Source: Maribacter arenosus
GTDB lineage: Bacteria; Bacteroidota; Bacteroidia; Flavobacteriales; Flavobacteriaceae
Direction of reading: 5' to 3'
NCBI RefSeq assembly: GCF_014610845.1
Contig: NZ_JABTCG010000005.1
Span: 62,001-126,000, forward strand
Length of the DNA stretch: 64,000 nt
Below, one piece after another: positions 54,832 through 64,000 of the stretch (the stretch's first letter is position 1; every line of letters begins with the position of its first letter). The notes under the pieces were generated by a model. That model did no database searches. It had not been told where the DNA came from and saw only the letters and a list, made by a program, of their open reading frames with translations. The position numbers were made by a program, and so were the translations under genes.

Positions 54832-57045
54832 ATGATCGACATGCCAACGGTAAGAAACCTGAAGTCGAAGCTCACTTCCCTGATGACGATAGGGGTAATG
54901 ATCCTGTGCTGTACCTCACAAACATTTGGTCAGGTTCCATCTGGCTATGACTTATGGTTGGGTTATGGCAAGATTGAAAATGTAGAATTACTGCGCCAAT
55001 ATGAACAGGCCGCAACTTCGATTTATTTCCAAAATAACAGCGAGATTTTGGAAGCCGCCCAAAAGGAGCTCAAGAGGGGTCTAGGTTCGATGCTAGATCG
55101 AGCGGTCGATTTTACCGATTCTTTTAGTACTGCGAATTCCATGGTAATCGCTAAAAAAGCCGGACTTGACAAAGCTATTATGAAATCGGTCGCGGCCGAT
55201 CTTGACCGAATCGGCAAGGAAGGCTTTGTTATCAAGTCGGTGCAGCTAAAAGACAAAGACATATTGGTTATTTCCGCAAATGAAGATATAGGCATTCTCT
55301 ACGGGGTTTTCCGGTTATTGCGGTTTATGCAAGGCCACAAAACACTAAGTTCAATTAGCCTTGTAGATGCCCCGAAAATAGCCATTCGTATGCTCAACCA
55401 TTGGGACAACCTTGACCGGACCGTAGAACACGGCTATGCCGGTTTTTCACTATGGAACTGGCAAAAATTACCGGAATATATCGACCGGCGCTACATCGAT
55501 TATGCTCGTGCCAATGCTTCCATCGGCATCAATGCCGTTTCCCTAACGAATGTGAACGCCAATGCCTTAATTTTGACTCCTATGTATTTGGAGAAGGTAC
55601 GGGCACTGGCCGAGGCCTTCCGACCCTATGGCATAAAGGTATATTTGACCGCACGGTTTTCCGCACCTATTGAAATTGGAGGTTTACGCTCAGCTGACCC
55701 GCTAAACGCAGAAGTGCAGCAATGGTGGAACGACAAGGCGGAAGAAATCTATGCCCAAATTCCCGATTTTGGGGGCTTTTTGGTAAAGGCGAATTCCGAA
55801 GGTCAACCCGGGCCACAAAACTACGGCCGTAACCATGTAGACGGAGCGAACATGATGGCAAGGGCATTACAGCCTTTCGACGGCAAGGTTATTTGGAGGG
55901 CATTTGTATATTCCGAGCATGATGCCGACGACCGGGCGAAACAGGCCTATAGTGAATTTGTTCCCTATGATGGCCAGTTTATGGAAAATGTCCTGGTACA
56001 GACCAAAAACGGGGCCATCGATTTTCAGCCGCGGGAACCCTTTCATCCCATGTTCGGGGCCATGCCCAATACTCCCCTGATGATGGAATTCCAGATTACC
56101 CAGGAATATTTGGGATTCAGCACCCATTTGGTTTTTTTGCCCAAACTTTTTGAGGAGGTACTTGATGCGGATACTTACCTAAAGGGAAAGGGTTCGACGG
56201 TGGCAAAAGTGATCGATGGTTCCCTTCACGATAAAAAGATGACCGGAATGGCTGGAGTTGCCAATATCGGAACTGACCTCAATTGGACAGGCCATCCCTT
56301 CGCCCAGGCCAACTGGTACGGATTTGGACGCTTGGCCTGGGACCCCTATTTGAGTTCCGAAACCATAGCCGATGAATGGATACGTGCCACCTTTTCCAAC
56401 GACCCGAAATTTGTGGGGCCTGTTAGAAAGATGCTATTGACATCAAGGGAAGCGGTGGTCAATTATATGAATCCGTTAGGGCTTCATCATATCTTTGATA
56501 CCGGCCACCATTATGGGCCAGGGCCTTGGGTAAGTGAACTCAGCAGGCCCGAATGGAACCCTACCTATTACCATAAAGCCGATGAATATGGAATAGGATT
56601 TGACCGTACCCCAACCGGGAGTAACGCTACCGAGCAATATGCCGAACCCTTGAGGTCCATGTTGAACGATCCCAAAACCTGTCCGGAAGAATACCTACTT
56701 TGGTTTCATCATCTTCCGTGGGACTATACCTTAAGGAACGGCCATACCCTTTGGGATGGTATCGCCCTGAAATATCAAGAAGGAGTAGATCAAGTCCAAG
56801 ATATGCGCACTACATGGAAAAACATGGAACCTTATATTTCCAAAGCGCAGCACGAAGAAGTATGGATGCTTTTGGAAATACAGTTGAAGGAAGCCAGATG
56901 GTGGCGCGATGCCTGTTTGCTCTATTTCCAGACCTATTCAAAAAAAGAACTGCCCGAGGGGGTAGAAAAACCGACACGAACATTGGAATATTTCAAATCC
57001 TTAAAATTCCTATTTGCACCGGGGATTAGGCCCCGTTGGGATTAG
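54832..57045 (+). CDS. GH67 alpha-glucuronidase
   Basis: 737 aa with a signal peptide (cleavage near QTFGQV, residue 34). Domains: N-terminal sandwich (about 40-160), TIM barrel (about 165-500), C-terminal helices (about 500-737). Catalytic residues fit the family: acid Glu323 in VKANSEGQPGP, and bases Asp397 (GAIDFQPREP) and Glu425 (EFQITQEYLG), 28 residues apart as in the Cellvibrio enzyme. It removes (4-O-methyl-)glucuronic acid from the non-reducing end of glucuronoxylan oligomers. Its product could feed the uxuA operon at 10.6-14.0 kb. The PD40 protein gene follows 165 bp later. Confidence 0.96.
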   Translation: MIDMPTVRNLKSKLTSLMTIGVMILCCTSQTFGQVPSGYDLWLGYGKIENVELLRQYEQAATSIYFQNNSEILEAAQKELKRGLGSMLDRAVDFTDSFSTANSMVIAKKAGLDKAIMKSVAADLDRIGKEGFVIKSVQLKDKDILVISANEDIGILYGVFRLLRFMQGHKTLSSISLVDAPKIAIRMLNHWDNLDRTVEHGYAGFSLWNWQKLPEYIDRRYIDYARANASIGINAVSLTNVNANALILTPMYLEKVRALAEAFRPYGIKVYLTARFSAPIEIGGLRSADPLNAEVQQWWNDKAEEIYAQIPDFGGFLVKANSEGQPGPQNYGRNHVDGANMMARALQPFDGKVIWRAFVYSEHDADDRAKQAYSEFVPYDGQFMENVLVQTKNGAIDFQPREPFHPMFGAMPNTPLMMEFQITQEYLGFSTHLVFLPKLFEEVLDADTYLKGKGSTVAKVIDGSLHDKKMTGMAGVANIGTDLNWTGHPFAQANWYGFGRLAWDPYLSSETIADEWIRATFSNDPKFVGPVRKMLLTSREAVVNYMNPLGLHHIFDTGHHYGPGPWVSELSRPEWNPTYYHKADEYGIGFDRTPTGSNATEQYAEPLRSMLNDPKTCPEEYLLWFHHLPWDYTLRNGHTLWDGIALKYQEGVDQVQDMRTTWKNMEPYISKAQHEEVWMLLEIQLKEARWWRDACLLYFQTYSKKELPEGVEKPTRTLEYFKSLKFLFAPGIRPRWD

Positions 57046-57101
57046 CGGGCGACCGGAATATCGGCTCCAATGAAGCTTTGTGAATTTAATGGTCTTGCTC
57101 T

Positions 57102-57132
57102 CTCGCGATGTCGCCTTTAGCGAGCATAGCGA
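57102..57132. repeat. Imperfect inverted repeat, REP-like
   Basis: TCGC-GATG-TCGC, then CTTTA, then GCGA-GCATA-GCGA. Arms are GC-rich in an AT-rich gap and resemble intergenic palindromes seen in many bacteria. It lies between GH67 and the PD40 gene, 70-100 bp before the latter. Confidence 0.4.
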
Positions 57133-57210
57133 AGGACATACCATGGTACCGAACTGACCCACATTTATCGAATTCGCAAAAAAAATAAGTTGACTAAATC
57201 TATGGCATAA

Positions 57211-58731
57211 ATGAAAAATCCAAAACGAATTTTAATGGGATGCCTGGTCGTTTTTCTGGGAACATTGATAGGAAACGCCCAGAACCAAATAGGTATTTTT
57301 GAGAACAACTTAGACATTGGTAGCTGCAAGCTAACAGGTTCTGCGAAATATTCCGAGGCTGACCAAACCTACATTCTGAACGGTTCAGGGACCAATATGT
57401 GGTTCGGGAAGGATGACTTCCAATATCTGTGGACGACCATCCAGGGAGATTTTATCCTACGGGCGGAGGTTTCCTTCATAGGGGAAGGTGTAGACCCACA
57501 TCGCAAGGTAGGATGGATCGTGAAGAACAGCCTGGATACGAATTCAAAGCACGTAAATGCCTCCACCCATGGCGACGGCCTGACGTCCCTACAATACCGG
57601 AAAGAGGTCGGGGCGGACACCGAAGAAGTTGTTTCGTCCAATACCTCCCCCGATGTCATTCAGCTTGAACGTCGGGGCGACACCTACATCATGTCCACAG
57701 CGAAATTCGGGGAAGAATTTACGAGCGTTGAGCTACCTTCGGTACAATTGGATAACGAGGTGTACGTGGGGATCTACATTTGCTCCCATAATCCGGATGT
57801 CCTGGAAAGAGCGACGTATAGAAATGTTCGGATCATCCGACCCGTAGATTCCGACTATGTGCCGTATCGTGATTACCTTGGCAGTAACCTTGAAATTATG
57901 GATGTCGCCACAGGGAACCGGGAAATTATTTATCGATCGGCACATTCGATTCAGGCGCCCAACTGGACCGTGGACGGAAAAAAGTTGATCTATAATTCCA
58001 AGGGCCACCTGTACAACTACGAATTGGCGTCCCATAAAATAACACCCTTGAACACCGGTTTTGCGGTAAACAATAACAACGACCATGTATTGACCTTGGA
58101 TGGAAAACTATTGGGGATAAGCAATCACAACCAAGAGAACGATGGAACCTCAGCCATTTACTATATGCCTACGGAAGGGGATTCCTTGCCTAAAATGGTC
58201 ACCAAACCCGGAGTAGGTGCCTCCTATTTTCACGGATGGTCCCCCGACAGTAAAAAGATGGTCTTTACCGGAAACAGGGACGGCGCCTATAACATCGTTA
58301 CCATCGATACTGCTTCCGGAAAGGAACAGAAGCTGACCGACCTGGATACCTTGGACGATGGGCCGGAATACAGCCCGGACGGCAACTATATCTTTTTCAA
58401 TTCCGCCCGTACCGGAACCATGCAGCTTTGGAGGATGGATCCGGACGGCAAAAATCAAATACAGTTAACGTTCGATGAGCACAATGATTGGTTCCCGCAC
58501 ATCAGTCCGGATGAAAAGTGGATCGTATTTATTTCCTTTCCGAAGGAGGTTGACCCGAGCGACCACCCTTTCTACAAACATTGTCTGTTGCGGATAATGC
58601 CATACGAAGGTGGAACGCCCAAGGTGATTGCCTACATTTATGGAGGGCAGGGCACAATTAACGTTCCCTCATGGTCGCCCGATAGCAAGAAAATTGCGTT
58701 CGTTACCAATACTAATATGGGTTATCACTAG
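57211..58731 (+). CDS. Exported TolB-like (PD40) beta-propeller protein with N-terminal DUF1349-type sandwich
   Basis: 506 aa with a signal peptide (cleavage near GNAQN, residue 24). The first part (about 30-210) resembles DUF1349/LamG-like sandwiches (GDFILRAEVSFIG; HRKVGWIVKNSLD). The rest (about 225-506) has repeated PD40 blades: SPDSKKMVFTGNRDG, SPDGNYIFFNSARTG, SPDEKWIVFISFPKE and SPDSKKIAFVTNTN. Such proteins bind or process ligands in Bacteroidota polysaccharide loci; catalytic residues are not evident. It follows GH67, suggesting glucuronoxylan-type substrates. Confidence 0.87.
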   Translation: MKNPKRILMGCLVVFLGTLIGNAQNQIGIFENNLDIGSCKLTGSAKYSEADQTYILNGSGTNMWFGKDDFQYLWTTIQGDFILRAEVSFIGEGVDPHRKVGWIVKNSLDTNSKHVNASTHGDGLTSLQYRKEVGADTEEVVSSNTSPDVIQLERRGDTYIMSTAKFGEEFTSVELPSVQLDNEVYVGIYICSHNPDVLERATYRNVRIIRPVDSDYVPYRDYLGSNLEIMDVATGNREIIYRSAHSIQAPNWTVDGKKLIYNSKGHLYNYELASHKITPLNTGFAVNNNNDHVLTLDGKLLGISNHNQENDGTSAIYYMPTEGDSLPKMVTKPGVGASYFHGWSPDSKKMVFTGNRDGAYNIVTIDTASGKEQKLTDLDTLDDGPEYSPDGNYIFFNSARTGTMQLWRMDPDGKNQIQLTFDEHNDWFPHISPDEKWIVFISFPKEVDPSDHPFYKHCLLRIMPYEGGTPKVIAYIYGGQGTINVPSWSPDSKKIAFVTNTNMGYH

Positions 58732-58991
58732 TACATTAAAACAGGGAATTTACTAAATCGACTAGTTTTAGCACCCATTTCGATGAAACTGCCGCTTCAG
58801 GGATTGAAAAAGGAATATCTAAATTCTCACTGTTGTAGTTTACGAGACAATTATAAAAGCAATCTATTAAGGAAAGTGTCGTGTATCAAAACGGTAAGAC
58901 ATGCAATAAAAGTTCAAAATCAAGCAAATGTCCTTCGCAAAAGCCGTTGTTTCTAGAATGAAGCTTATTGAAAAAAGATAGCTTTAATTTT

Positions 58992-60887
58992 TTACTGAAA
59001 AACGACCAAACCAAGAGGCGGAATATCTATGGTAATCGAATTTTCATAACCGTTCCATGGAGTATCCGTGGTGCTCACATCGTTGTTAACTAGACCACTA
59101 CCCCCATACTTAGTGGCATCACTATTCAAAACTTCTACTAGTATCCCGTTTTTTGGAACACCTATTTGGTAGTTTTTTCTAGGAACGGGAGTGAGATTAC
59201 AAGCAATGATGATATCGTTCTTTTTGTCATGCCCTCTTCTGATGTATGTGAGTACGGAGTTTTCGTGATCTCCGTAGTCGATCCATTGAAAACCTTCGGG
59301 ACTGAACTGTTTCTCGTATAAGGCTGGATACGACTTATAAAAATGGTTCAAGTCTTTTATCAATTCTTGAATCCCCGAATGAACGGGGTACTCGGTAAGA
59401 TGCCAATCGAGACTTTTTTGAAAGTTCCATTCCGAGGTCTGTCCGAATTCACCCCCCATAAAAATAAGATTGGTGCCGGGATGGGTAAACATATAACCGA
59501 ACAATAATCTAAGATTGGCAAATCGCTGCCATTCATCGCCCGGCATTCTGTATACCAGCGATTGTTTGCCATAGACTACCTCGTCATGTGAAAATGGCAG
59601 CATAAAATTTTCAGTAAACGCATACGTCATACTGAAAGTGAGGTCGTTCTGGTGGTGTTTTCTATAAATGGGTTCTTTTTTGAAATATTCCAAGGTATCG
59701 TGCATCCAACCCATCATCCATTTCATTCCAAAACCTAATCCTCCGTATTTTACAGGTCTTGAGACCCCTGTAAATGCCGTCGATTCCTCGGCTATGGTCT
59801 GGACATCCGGAAAATTACTATAGACCGTTTCGTTGAATTCCCTTAGGAAGGACATGGCTTCCAGGTTCTCGTTGTTGCCATATATATTGGGCTCCCATTC
59901 CCCGTCATCCCTAGAATAATCCAGATATAGCATTGATGCTACGGCATCGACACGCAATCCATCCACATGGTATTGATCCAACCAAAAAAGCGCATTACTG
60001 ATCAAAAACGCACGTACTTCGTTTCTACCATAGTTGAAAATCAAACTTTTCCAATCGGGGTGATATCCTCTTCTTCTATCGGGATGTTCGTACAGGTGGG
60101 AGCCATCGAAATTTCCAAGTCCGTGAGCATCCTCCGGAAAATGGGAAGGTACCCAGTCCAAGATGACCCCGATATCGTTCTGGTGCAATTTATCTACTAG
60201 GAGTTTAAAGTCTTCCGGCTTCCCGAACCGGGATGTCGGTGCAAAATAGCCCGTCAATTGGTAGCCCCAAGACGGATTATATGGAAACTCCATAATGGGC
60301 ATGAACTCCACATGGGTAAACCCCATCTCTTTTACATATGCTACTAAATCTTCGGCCAGTTCTGCATAGGTCAGGAATTTGTCGTCTTCACCACGCTTCC
60401 ATGAGCCTAGATGCACCTCGTACACCGAATAAGGTCTGTCCAGCCCATTTTTTTTGGCGCGGTAGCCCATCCAATCTTTGTCCTTCCAGTGGTAGTCGGC
60501 ATTCCAAACGACAGAACCAGTATGGGGCGGAACTTGGCACAGACGGGCAAAAGGATCCGCTTTCTCGGTCTTTATATCGTGATTGTTGGAATGGATTTTA
60601 TACTTGTAGAGCGTACCTTTATCGATTCCGGGGATAAAGCCTTCCCAAATACCGCTGGAATCCCAGCGTACGTTCAGCTTGTGGTCACCTTCTAACCAAT
60701 AGTTGAAGTCGCCCACTACGGAAACCGCCTTGGCCGTAGGTGCCCAGACTGCAAAATAAACACCCTTTTCCCCATTGATCTCGATGGGATGAGATCCCAG
60801 TTTTTCATATAATCGAAAGTGCTTTCCAGATTTAAAAAGATCGATATCGAAATCGCTAAATAGACTGTGCGGTACTACTTTTCCCAT
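58992..60887 (-). CDS. glgB: 1,4-alpha-glucan branching enzyme (GH13)
   Basis: 631 aa, the usual GlgB length without a long N-terminal extension. CBM48-like N-terminal domain (about 30-115: KGVYFAVWAPTAKAVSVVGD) precedes the GH13 barrel (about 140-500): nucleophile Asp314 in GLRVDAVASM, acid Glu367 in TIAEESTAF, and LPFSHDEVVYGK. It introduces alpha-1,6 branches into alpha-glucan. It is third in the glgE-maltokinase-glgB operon, starting 3 bp after the kinase stop. Confidence 0.96.
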   Translation of the reverse strand: MGKVVPHSLFSDFDIDLFKSGKHFRLYEKLGSHPIEINGEKGVYFAVWAPTAKAVSVVGDFNYWLEGDHKLNVRWDSSGIWEGFIPGIDKGTLYKYKIHSNNHDIKTEKADPFARLCQVPPHTGSVVWNADYHWKDKDWMGYRAKKNGLDRPYSVYEVHLGSWKRGEDDKFLTYAELAEDLVAYVKEMGFTHVEFMPIMEFPYNPSWGYQLTGYFAPTSRFGKPEDFKLLVDKLHQNDIGVILDWVPSHFPEDAHGLGNFDGSHLYEHPDRRRGYHPDWKSLIFNYGRNEVRAFLISNALFWLDQYHVDGLRVDAVASMLYLDYSRDDGEWEPNIYGNNENLEAMSFLREFNETVYSNFPDVQTIAEESTAFTGVSRPVKYGGLGFGMKWMMGWMHDTLEYFKKEPIYRKHHQNDLTFSMTYAFTENFMLPFSHDEVVYGKQSLVYRMPGDEWQRFANLRLLFGYMFTHPGTNLIFMGGEFGQTSEWNFQKSLDWHLTEYPVHSGIQELIKDLNHFYKSYPALYEKQFSPEGFQWIDYGDHENSVLTYIRRGHDKKNDIIIACNLTPVPRKNYQIGVPKNGILVEVLNSDATKYGGSGLVNNDVSTTDTPWNGYENSITIDIPPLGLVVFQ

Positions 60888-60890
60888 AGT

Positions 60891-62525
60891 TTAGTTGTTT
60901 TCATTGATTATGCCCATGATTCCTTCCAATGGAATAACCGCCCAAAGGGGCCTGGAATTCATTTCATAACCCAGTTCATAGACCGCTTTTTCAAGCATAC
61001 AGTATTTTAATATAAAAATCCGCTCCTGTATGTAGCCGATATTCAGGTTGTTTTCTTGCATAAGACCTACGTAACTGCCCAAAAACAGACCAATGAAATA
61101 CCGATAGAGTACCTCCCCGGCCTTGAACAGTTCTTCTTGGCTTTGTGGATAATTTTCGCCATCATTGAAAATGGTGGCATAAATGGCGTAGTGGAAGGAA
61201 CGGAACATGCCCGCGACATCCTTTAACGGTGGTTGCTTTACCTTTCTGTCCCTTATCGTGCTTTCAGGCTCACCCTCAAAATCCAAAAGGTAAAAGTCAT
61301 CGCCTTGCACCAAGACTTGCCCCAAATGATAATCGCCATGTATGCGAATGCGTTCCCCTTTCAGCTTGGTCCAATCGAAATTGACGAACCGTTGGCGTAT
61401 TTTGTTCTTTCTATCTATAAACTCCTTGGCAAGGCTTAAGGAGAGTCCCTCCAAACGGTGCATATTGTTTTCTACGATATTGAGCCTGTTCTGGAACTGG
61501 TACAACAATCGGTTTTTCAGCCAGACCTCATAATCACCGTTGAAATGGGTGGGGGTAAAAGCGGTATCGCTAAATTCCGATCCTAGGGCGATATGCATTT
61601 CGGCCGTTCGCCTTGCCAAAGTCTGTATCTTAAGAAAAATATTGAGTCCCGCCCAATCGATTATCCGGGGAGGAACATCATTGATTCCCAGACTTGAAAA
61701 TATCTGGGTTTCGGGCAATTGATCAATTCGTATATGTTTTACTTCTAAATTACGGAACACCGTTTTGAGTTCCTTAAGCATATAATCCCAAGCATCCCCT
61801 TGATTGGGAACGAGTTCCTGCATTAAGGCAATGGTAATATTAACATTATCGGCATCGATAACATTGATACTACCTTGGTAGGAAGGCGTATTTTTATAGC
61901 CCTTGTTTTCGGACAGAAACCGGCTCATTTCATAATCGGGGTTTGTATCGGAATAGATACGCCTGAAAAATTTCATCACATACGCATCGTTGATAATGAT
62001 GGATGTGTTGCTCTGCTCCAACCCCATAAACTTCGAAGAACGATACTCGGTCGCGCCGAACGTATGACTTTTATGGTATCTGACCTTGGTAGTGTCGTTG
62101 GGAACTGCGGTCATGATGCGCTCGAATACTAATTTCCGAAAGGCCTCCAAATTCAACGCATCGATAATAAAACCTTCCTGCTCCTTAATGTCCAATGGCA
62201 AGATTCGCTCTTTCTCCGCAAAACTTTCGTCGGATACAAACGCAATGGGCAAGAAATAATGTTGGTAAAAAGCTTCCTCAAAATTTACTTCCAGTAGCAG
62301 GCCATAATATACTTCCTCATTTTGTTGGATCCTGAAATATTCTTGAAGTTCAATATATTTCAGTTTGCTCGATTTACCACCATACCAGCGCTGTTGCAAA
62401 ATGTAATTTTCCAAAACATCAGAAAGAAAGACTTTTACAAAGGTCTTATCCTCCATTAATCGTTCCCAAGGGGTATCGAATGTATAATGAGGCTGTAAAA
62501 CGGATTCTTTTTTCTTCTTTGCCAT
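60891..62525 (-). CDS. Maltokinase (Pep2/Mak-like)
   Basis: 544 aa. Aminoglycoside-phosphotransferase-type kinase fold at about 200-500, with catalytic HGDYHLGQVLVQ and metal-binding LLDFEGEPES (Asp of DFEGEP). The N-terminal part, with ENYILQQRWYGGKSSKL, is the maltokinase cap region. ATP phosphorylates maltose at the reducing end to maltose 1-phosphate, the substrate of GlgE. It lies 2 bp after glgE and 3 bp before glgB, so the three genes are one unit. Some homologues are fused to trehalose synthase; this one is not. Confidence 0.92.
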   Translation of the reverse strand: MAKKKKESVLQPHYTFDTPWERLMEDKTFVKVFLSDVLENYILQQRWYGGKSSKLKYIELQEYFRIQQNEEVYYGLLLEVNFEEAFYQHYFLPIAFVSDESFAEKERILPLDIKEQEGFIIDALNLEAFRKLVFERIMTAVPNDTTKVRYHKSHTFGATEYRSSKFMGLEQSNTSIIINDAYVMKFFRRIYSDTNPDYEMSRFLSENKGYKNTPSYQGSINVIDADNVNITIALMQELVPNQGDAWDYMLKELKTVFRNLEVKHIRIDQLPETQIFSSLGINDVPPRIIDWAGLNIFLKIQTLARRTAEMHIALGSEFSDTAFTPTHFNGDYEVWLKNRLLYQFQNRLNIVENNMHRLEGLSLSLAKEFIDRKNKIRQRFVNFDWTKLKGERIRIHGDYHLGQVLVQGDDFYLLDFEGEPESTIRDRKVKQPPLKDVAGMFRSFHYAIYATIFNDGENYPQSQEELFKAGEVLYRYFIGLFLGSYVGLMQENNLNIGYIQERIFILKYCMLEKAVYELGYEMNSRPLWAVIPLEGIMGIINENN

Positions 62526-62527
62526 GC

Positions 62528-64000
62528 TTATTTATTTATTTGGAACAAATGAAACGGCAATGTCGGACCTAGCTCGATAAAGTTCCATTCCGAATTCCAA
62601 TGATAGGTACTATCCGTAATCACATCGCGCATTTTGAACTCGTGCCCTTCATTTACCCCAAGCTGATGCAAAGGCATTTGAATCAATGCCTGTTGCGTTT
62701 GATGCGCATCTAAACTGATAACGGTAAGGGTCTCATCCGTTCGGTCGTCGTTCCATTTATAGAAGGCGATAAGTGCATCGTTTTCAATAGTGCAAAAATG
62801 AATATTATTGGTCTGCTGCAGCGATGCATGAGTTCTACGTGCGGTGTTGAACTTTTTAATCAAATAGGTAATCTTATTTTCGACCGTCCAATCCCAATGG
62901 CCTATTTCGTACTTTTCACAGTTCAAATATTCCTCCTTGCCCGGTAAGGCTGAAGAAACTCTGTATTCGAATACAGGCCCATAGATTCCCAGATTCCCGC
63001 AAAGTGTCGCTGCAAGGGCGTAGCGGATAAGGTGCATGGCCTCGTTGGCCCCTTGTAAATGGTACGGATTGATGTCGGGTGTGTTCGGCCAGAAATTTGG
63101 ACGGTAATACTCCTTCATTTCAGTCTGGGTAAGCTCCTTCATATATTCGACGAGTTCGTGTTTGTCCACGCGCCAGGTAAAATACGTGTAGGACTGCGAA
63201 AAGCCCTGTTTGGCCAATTGCTGCATTACTTTCGGGCGGGAAAAGGCTTCTGCCAGAAACAGTACGTCCGGTTGTTTTTTCTTGACTTCGGCAATCAACC
63301 AGTTCCAAAAGAAATAAGGTTTCGTATGCGGATTATCAACTCGAAAGATGTTCACCCCACATTCTACCCAATGCAGGGCCACACTCAACAATTCTTCCCA
63401 TAAGGCCTTATACTCTTTATTTTCAAAATAAAAGTTGACGATATCCTGATATTTCTTAGGAGGATTTTCCGCGTATTGGATGGTGCCGTCGGGCCGCTTC
63501 CTGAACCACTCAGGGTGTTCGGTGATGTAAGGATGGTCTGGTGCTGCCTGAAAAGCAAGGTCCATCGCCATTTCAATACCTAGGGCCTTAGCTTTTTTAA
63601 TCAAGGCCTTAAAATCTTTCTCCGTTCCCAATTCGGGATGAATCGATTTGTGTCCGCCCAATTTAGAGCCAATGGCCCATGGAACCCCTGAATCCCCTTC
63701 TCGGGCCTCGGTGGAATTGTTCCTTCCTTTTCGGTTTTTCTCGCCAATAGGATGAATTGGAGGAAAGTAAATGACATCAAACCCCATATCGGCGATTCTG
63801 GGCAAAAGGGCTTCACAGTCCTTAAACGTACCGTGCCTCCCTTTTTCAGGAGATGAAGACCGAGGGAAAAATTCGTACCAAGTACTAAAATTGGCCTTTT
63901 TACGATCCACATATACCTGTAACGGCTTGCTGATATTGGCCAAAAAGCGTTGTGGATGTTTCAAAAACAGCTCGTGCAGATTTTCAGAAGTCGCTAGGGC
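62528..64000 (-). CDS. glgE: Alpha-1,4-glucan:maltose-1-phosphate maltosyltransferase (partial, 5' end outside window)
   Basis: The frame is open to the window edge, so about 490 codons are visible and the N-terminal part is missing (full enzymes are about 650-670 aa). GlgE landmarks: DVIYFPPIHPIGEKNRKGRN, nucleophile Asp in VNIFRVDNPHTKPY, acid Glu in FLAEAFSRPKVM, and a C-terminal sandwich ending in FELGP-like residues. It adds maltosyl units from maltose 1-phosphate to alpha-1,4-glucan. Leading the operon with maltokinase and glgB is typical of the TreS-Mak-GlgE-GlgB pathway; a trehalose synthase (treS) would be expected beyond the edge or elsewhere. Confidence 0.94.
   Translation of the reverse strand, partial: ALATSENLHELFLKHPQRFLANISKPLQVYVDRKKANFSTWYEFFPRSSSPEKGRHGTFKDCEALLPRIADMGFDVIYFPPIHPIGEKNRKGRNNSTEAREGDSGVPWAIGSKLGGHKSIHPELGTEKDFKALIKKAKALGIEMAMDLAFQAAPDHPYITEHPEWFRKRPDGTIQYAENPPKKYQDIVNFYFENKEYKALWEELLSVALHWVECGVNIFRVDNPHTKPYFFWNWLIAEVKKKQPDVLFLAEAFSRPKVMQQLAKQGFSQSYTYFTWRVDKHELVEYMKELTQTEMKEYYRPNFWPNTPDINPYHLQGANEAMHLIRYALAATLCGNLGIYGPVFEYRVSSALPGKEEYLNCEKYEIGHWDWTVENKITYLIKKFNTARRTHASLQQTNNIHFCTIENDALIAFYKWNDDRTDETLTVISLDAHQTQQALIQMPLHQLGVNEGHEFKMRDVITDSTYHWNSEWNFIELGPTLPFHLFQINK

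Noticed and set aside
1-64000. CRISPR array, insertion sequence or prophage
   Set aside because: No regularly spaced repeats of CRISPR type, no transposase, integrase or phage structural genes were seen in either strand.

Overview
The window looks like chromosomal DNA of a marine, polysaccharide-degrading member of the Flavobacteriaceae (Bacteroidota; in the style of Zobellia, Maribacter or Arenibacter; the genus is inference). Reasons: moderate-to-low GC, secreted and lipoprotein glycoside hydrolases, Nudix-type sugar regulators, DUF6090 and DUF5916 proteins, a TonB-dependent receptor with a carboxypeptidase-like N-terminal domain, TTG-N(17-19)-TAnnTTTG-like promoters and weak Shine-Dalgarno sequences. 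About 50 protein genes are seen. There is no complete tRNA, rRNA, IS element, CRISPR array or SusC/SusD pair.

Layout. 0-5.1 kb: the end of an exported TIM-barrel epimerase, a Nudix-family regulator and a divergent GH2 beta-galactosidase carrying a LamG insert. 5.3-10.2 kb: EamA transporter, RmlD-like reductase, and a fructan pair (GH32 plus MFS sugar porter). 10.6-14.0 kb: a uronate operon (UxuA, a short-chain dehydrogenase as probable fructuronate reductase, and a Tat-exported Gfo/Idh/MocA oxidoreductase). 14.4-18.9 kb: DUF6090 protein with a palindromic insert, a small membrane protein behind a terminator-like leader, NmrA-type protein, membrane-bound class III cyclase, AraC regulator. 19.1-26.3 kb: an eight-gene plus-strand operon whose products all appear to be exported (DUF5916, MBL-fold, barrel protein, carboxymuconolactone decarboxylase-like, cupin, alpha/beta hydrolase, ABM, NTF2-like). 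26.4-33.3 kb: esterase, GH20 with TetR, a GH38 C-terminal remnant, saccharopine dehydrogenase-like and CoA-transferase genes. 33.3-34.1 kb: a gene-free stretch with a tRNA 3'-end fragment, a perfect hairpin and direct repeats, resembling an old integration scar. 34.1-45.1 kb: two divergent arms (GH51, DUF1593, esterase leftward; Nudix regulator, epimerase, esterase, GH3-like remnant, DUF3500, haem-binding protein rightward). 45.2-49.4 kb: GH3 lipoprotein and a frameshifted peptidase-like/GH113-like gene. 49.8-54.6 kb: YceI, a PepSY-type membrane protein, exported O-methyltransferase, TonB-dependent receptor. 54.8-58.7 kb: GH67 alpha-glucuronidase and a PD40 propeller protein. 59.0-64.0 kb: a tight glgE-maltokinase-glgB operon for alpha-glucan synthesis from maltose 1-phosphate.

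How the genes fit together. Most cargo removes side chains or terminal sugars from plant or algal polysaccharides (GH67, GH51, GH2, GH3, GH20, esterases), with uronate and fructose catabolism beside it. The regulator-epimerase pair occurs twice, and both copies lie behind the same 25-bp palindrome (TTATTGT-N11-ACAATAA), so the two loci are probably one small regulon. The least explained systems are this duplicated module and the all-exported operon at 19.1-26.3 kb.
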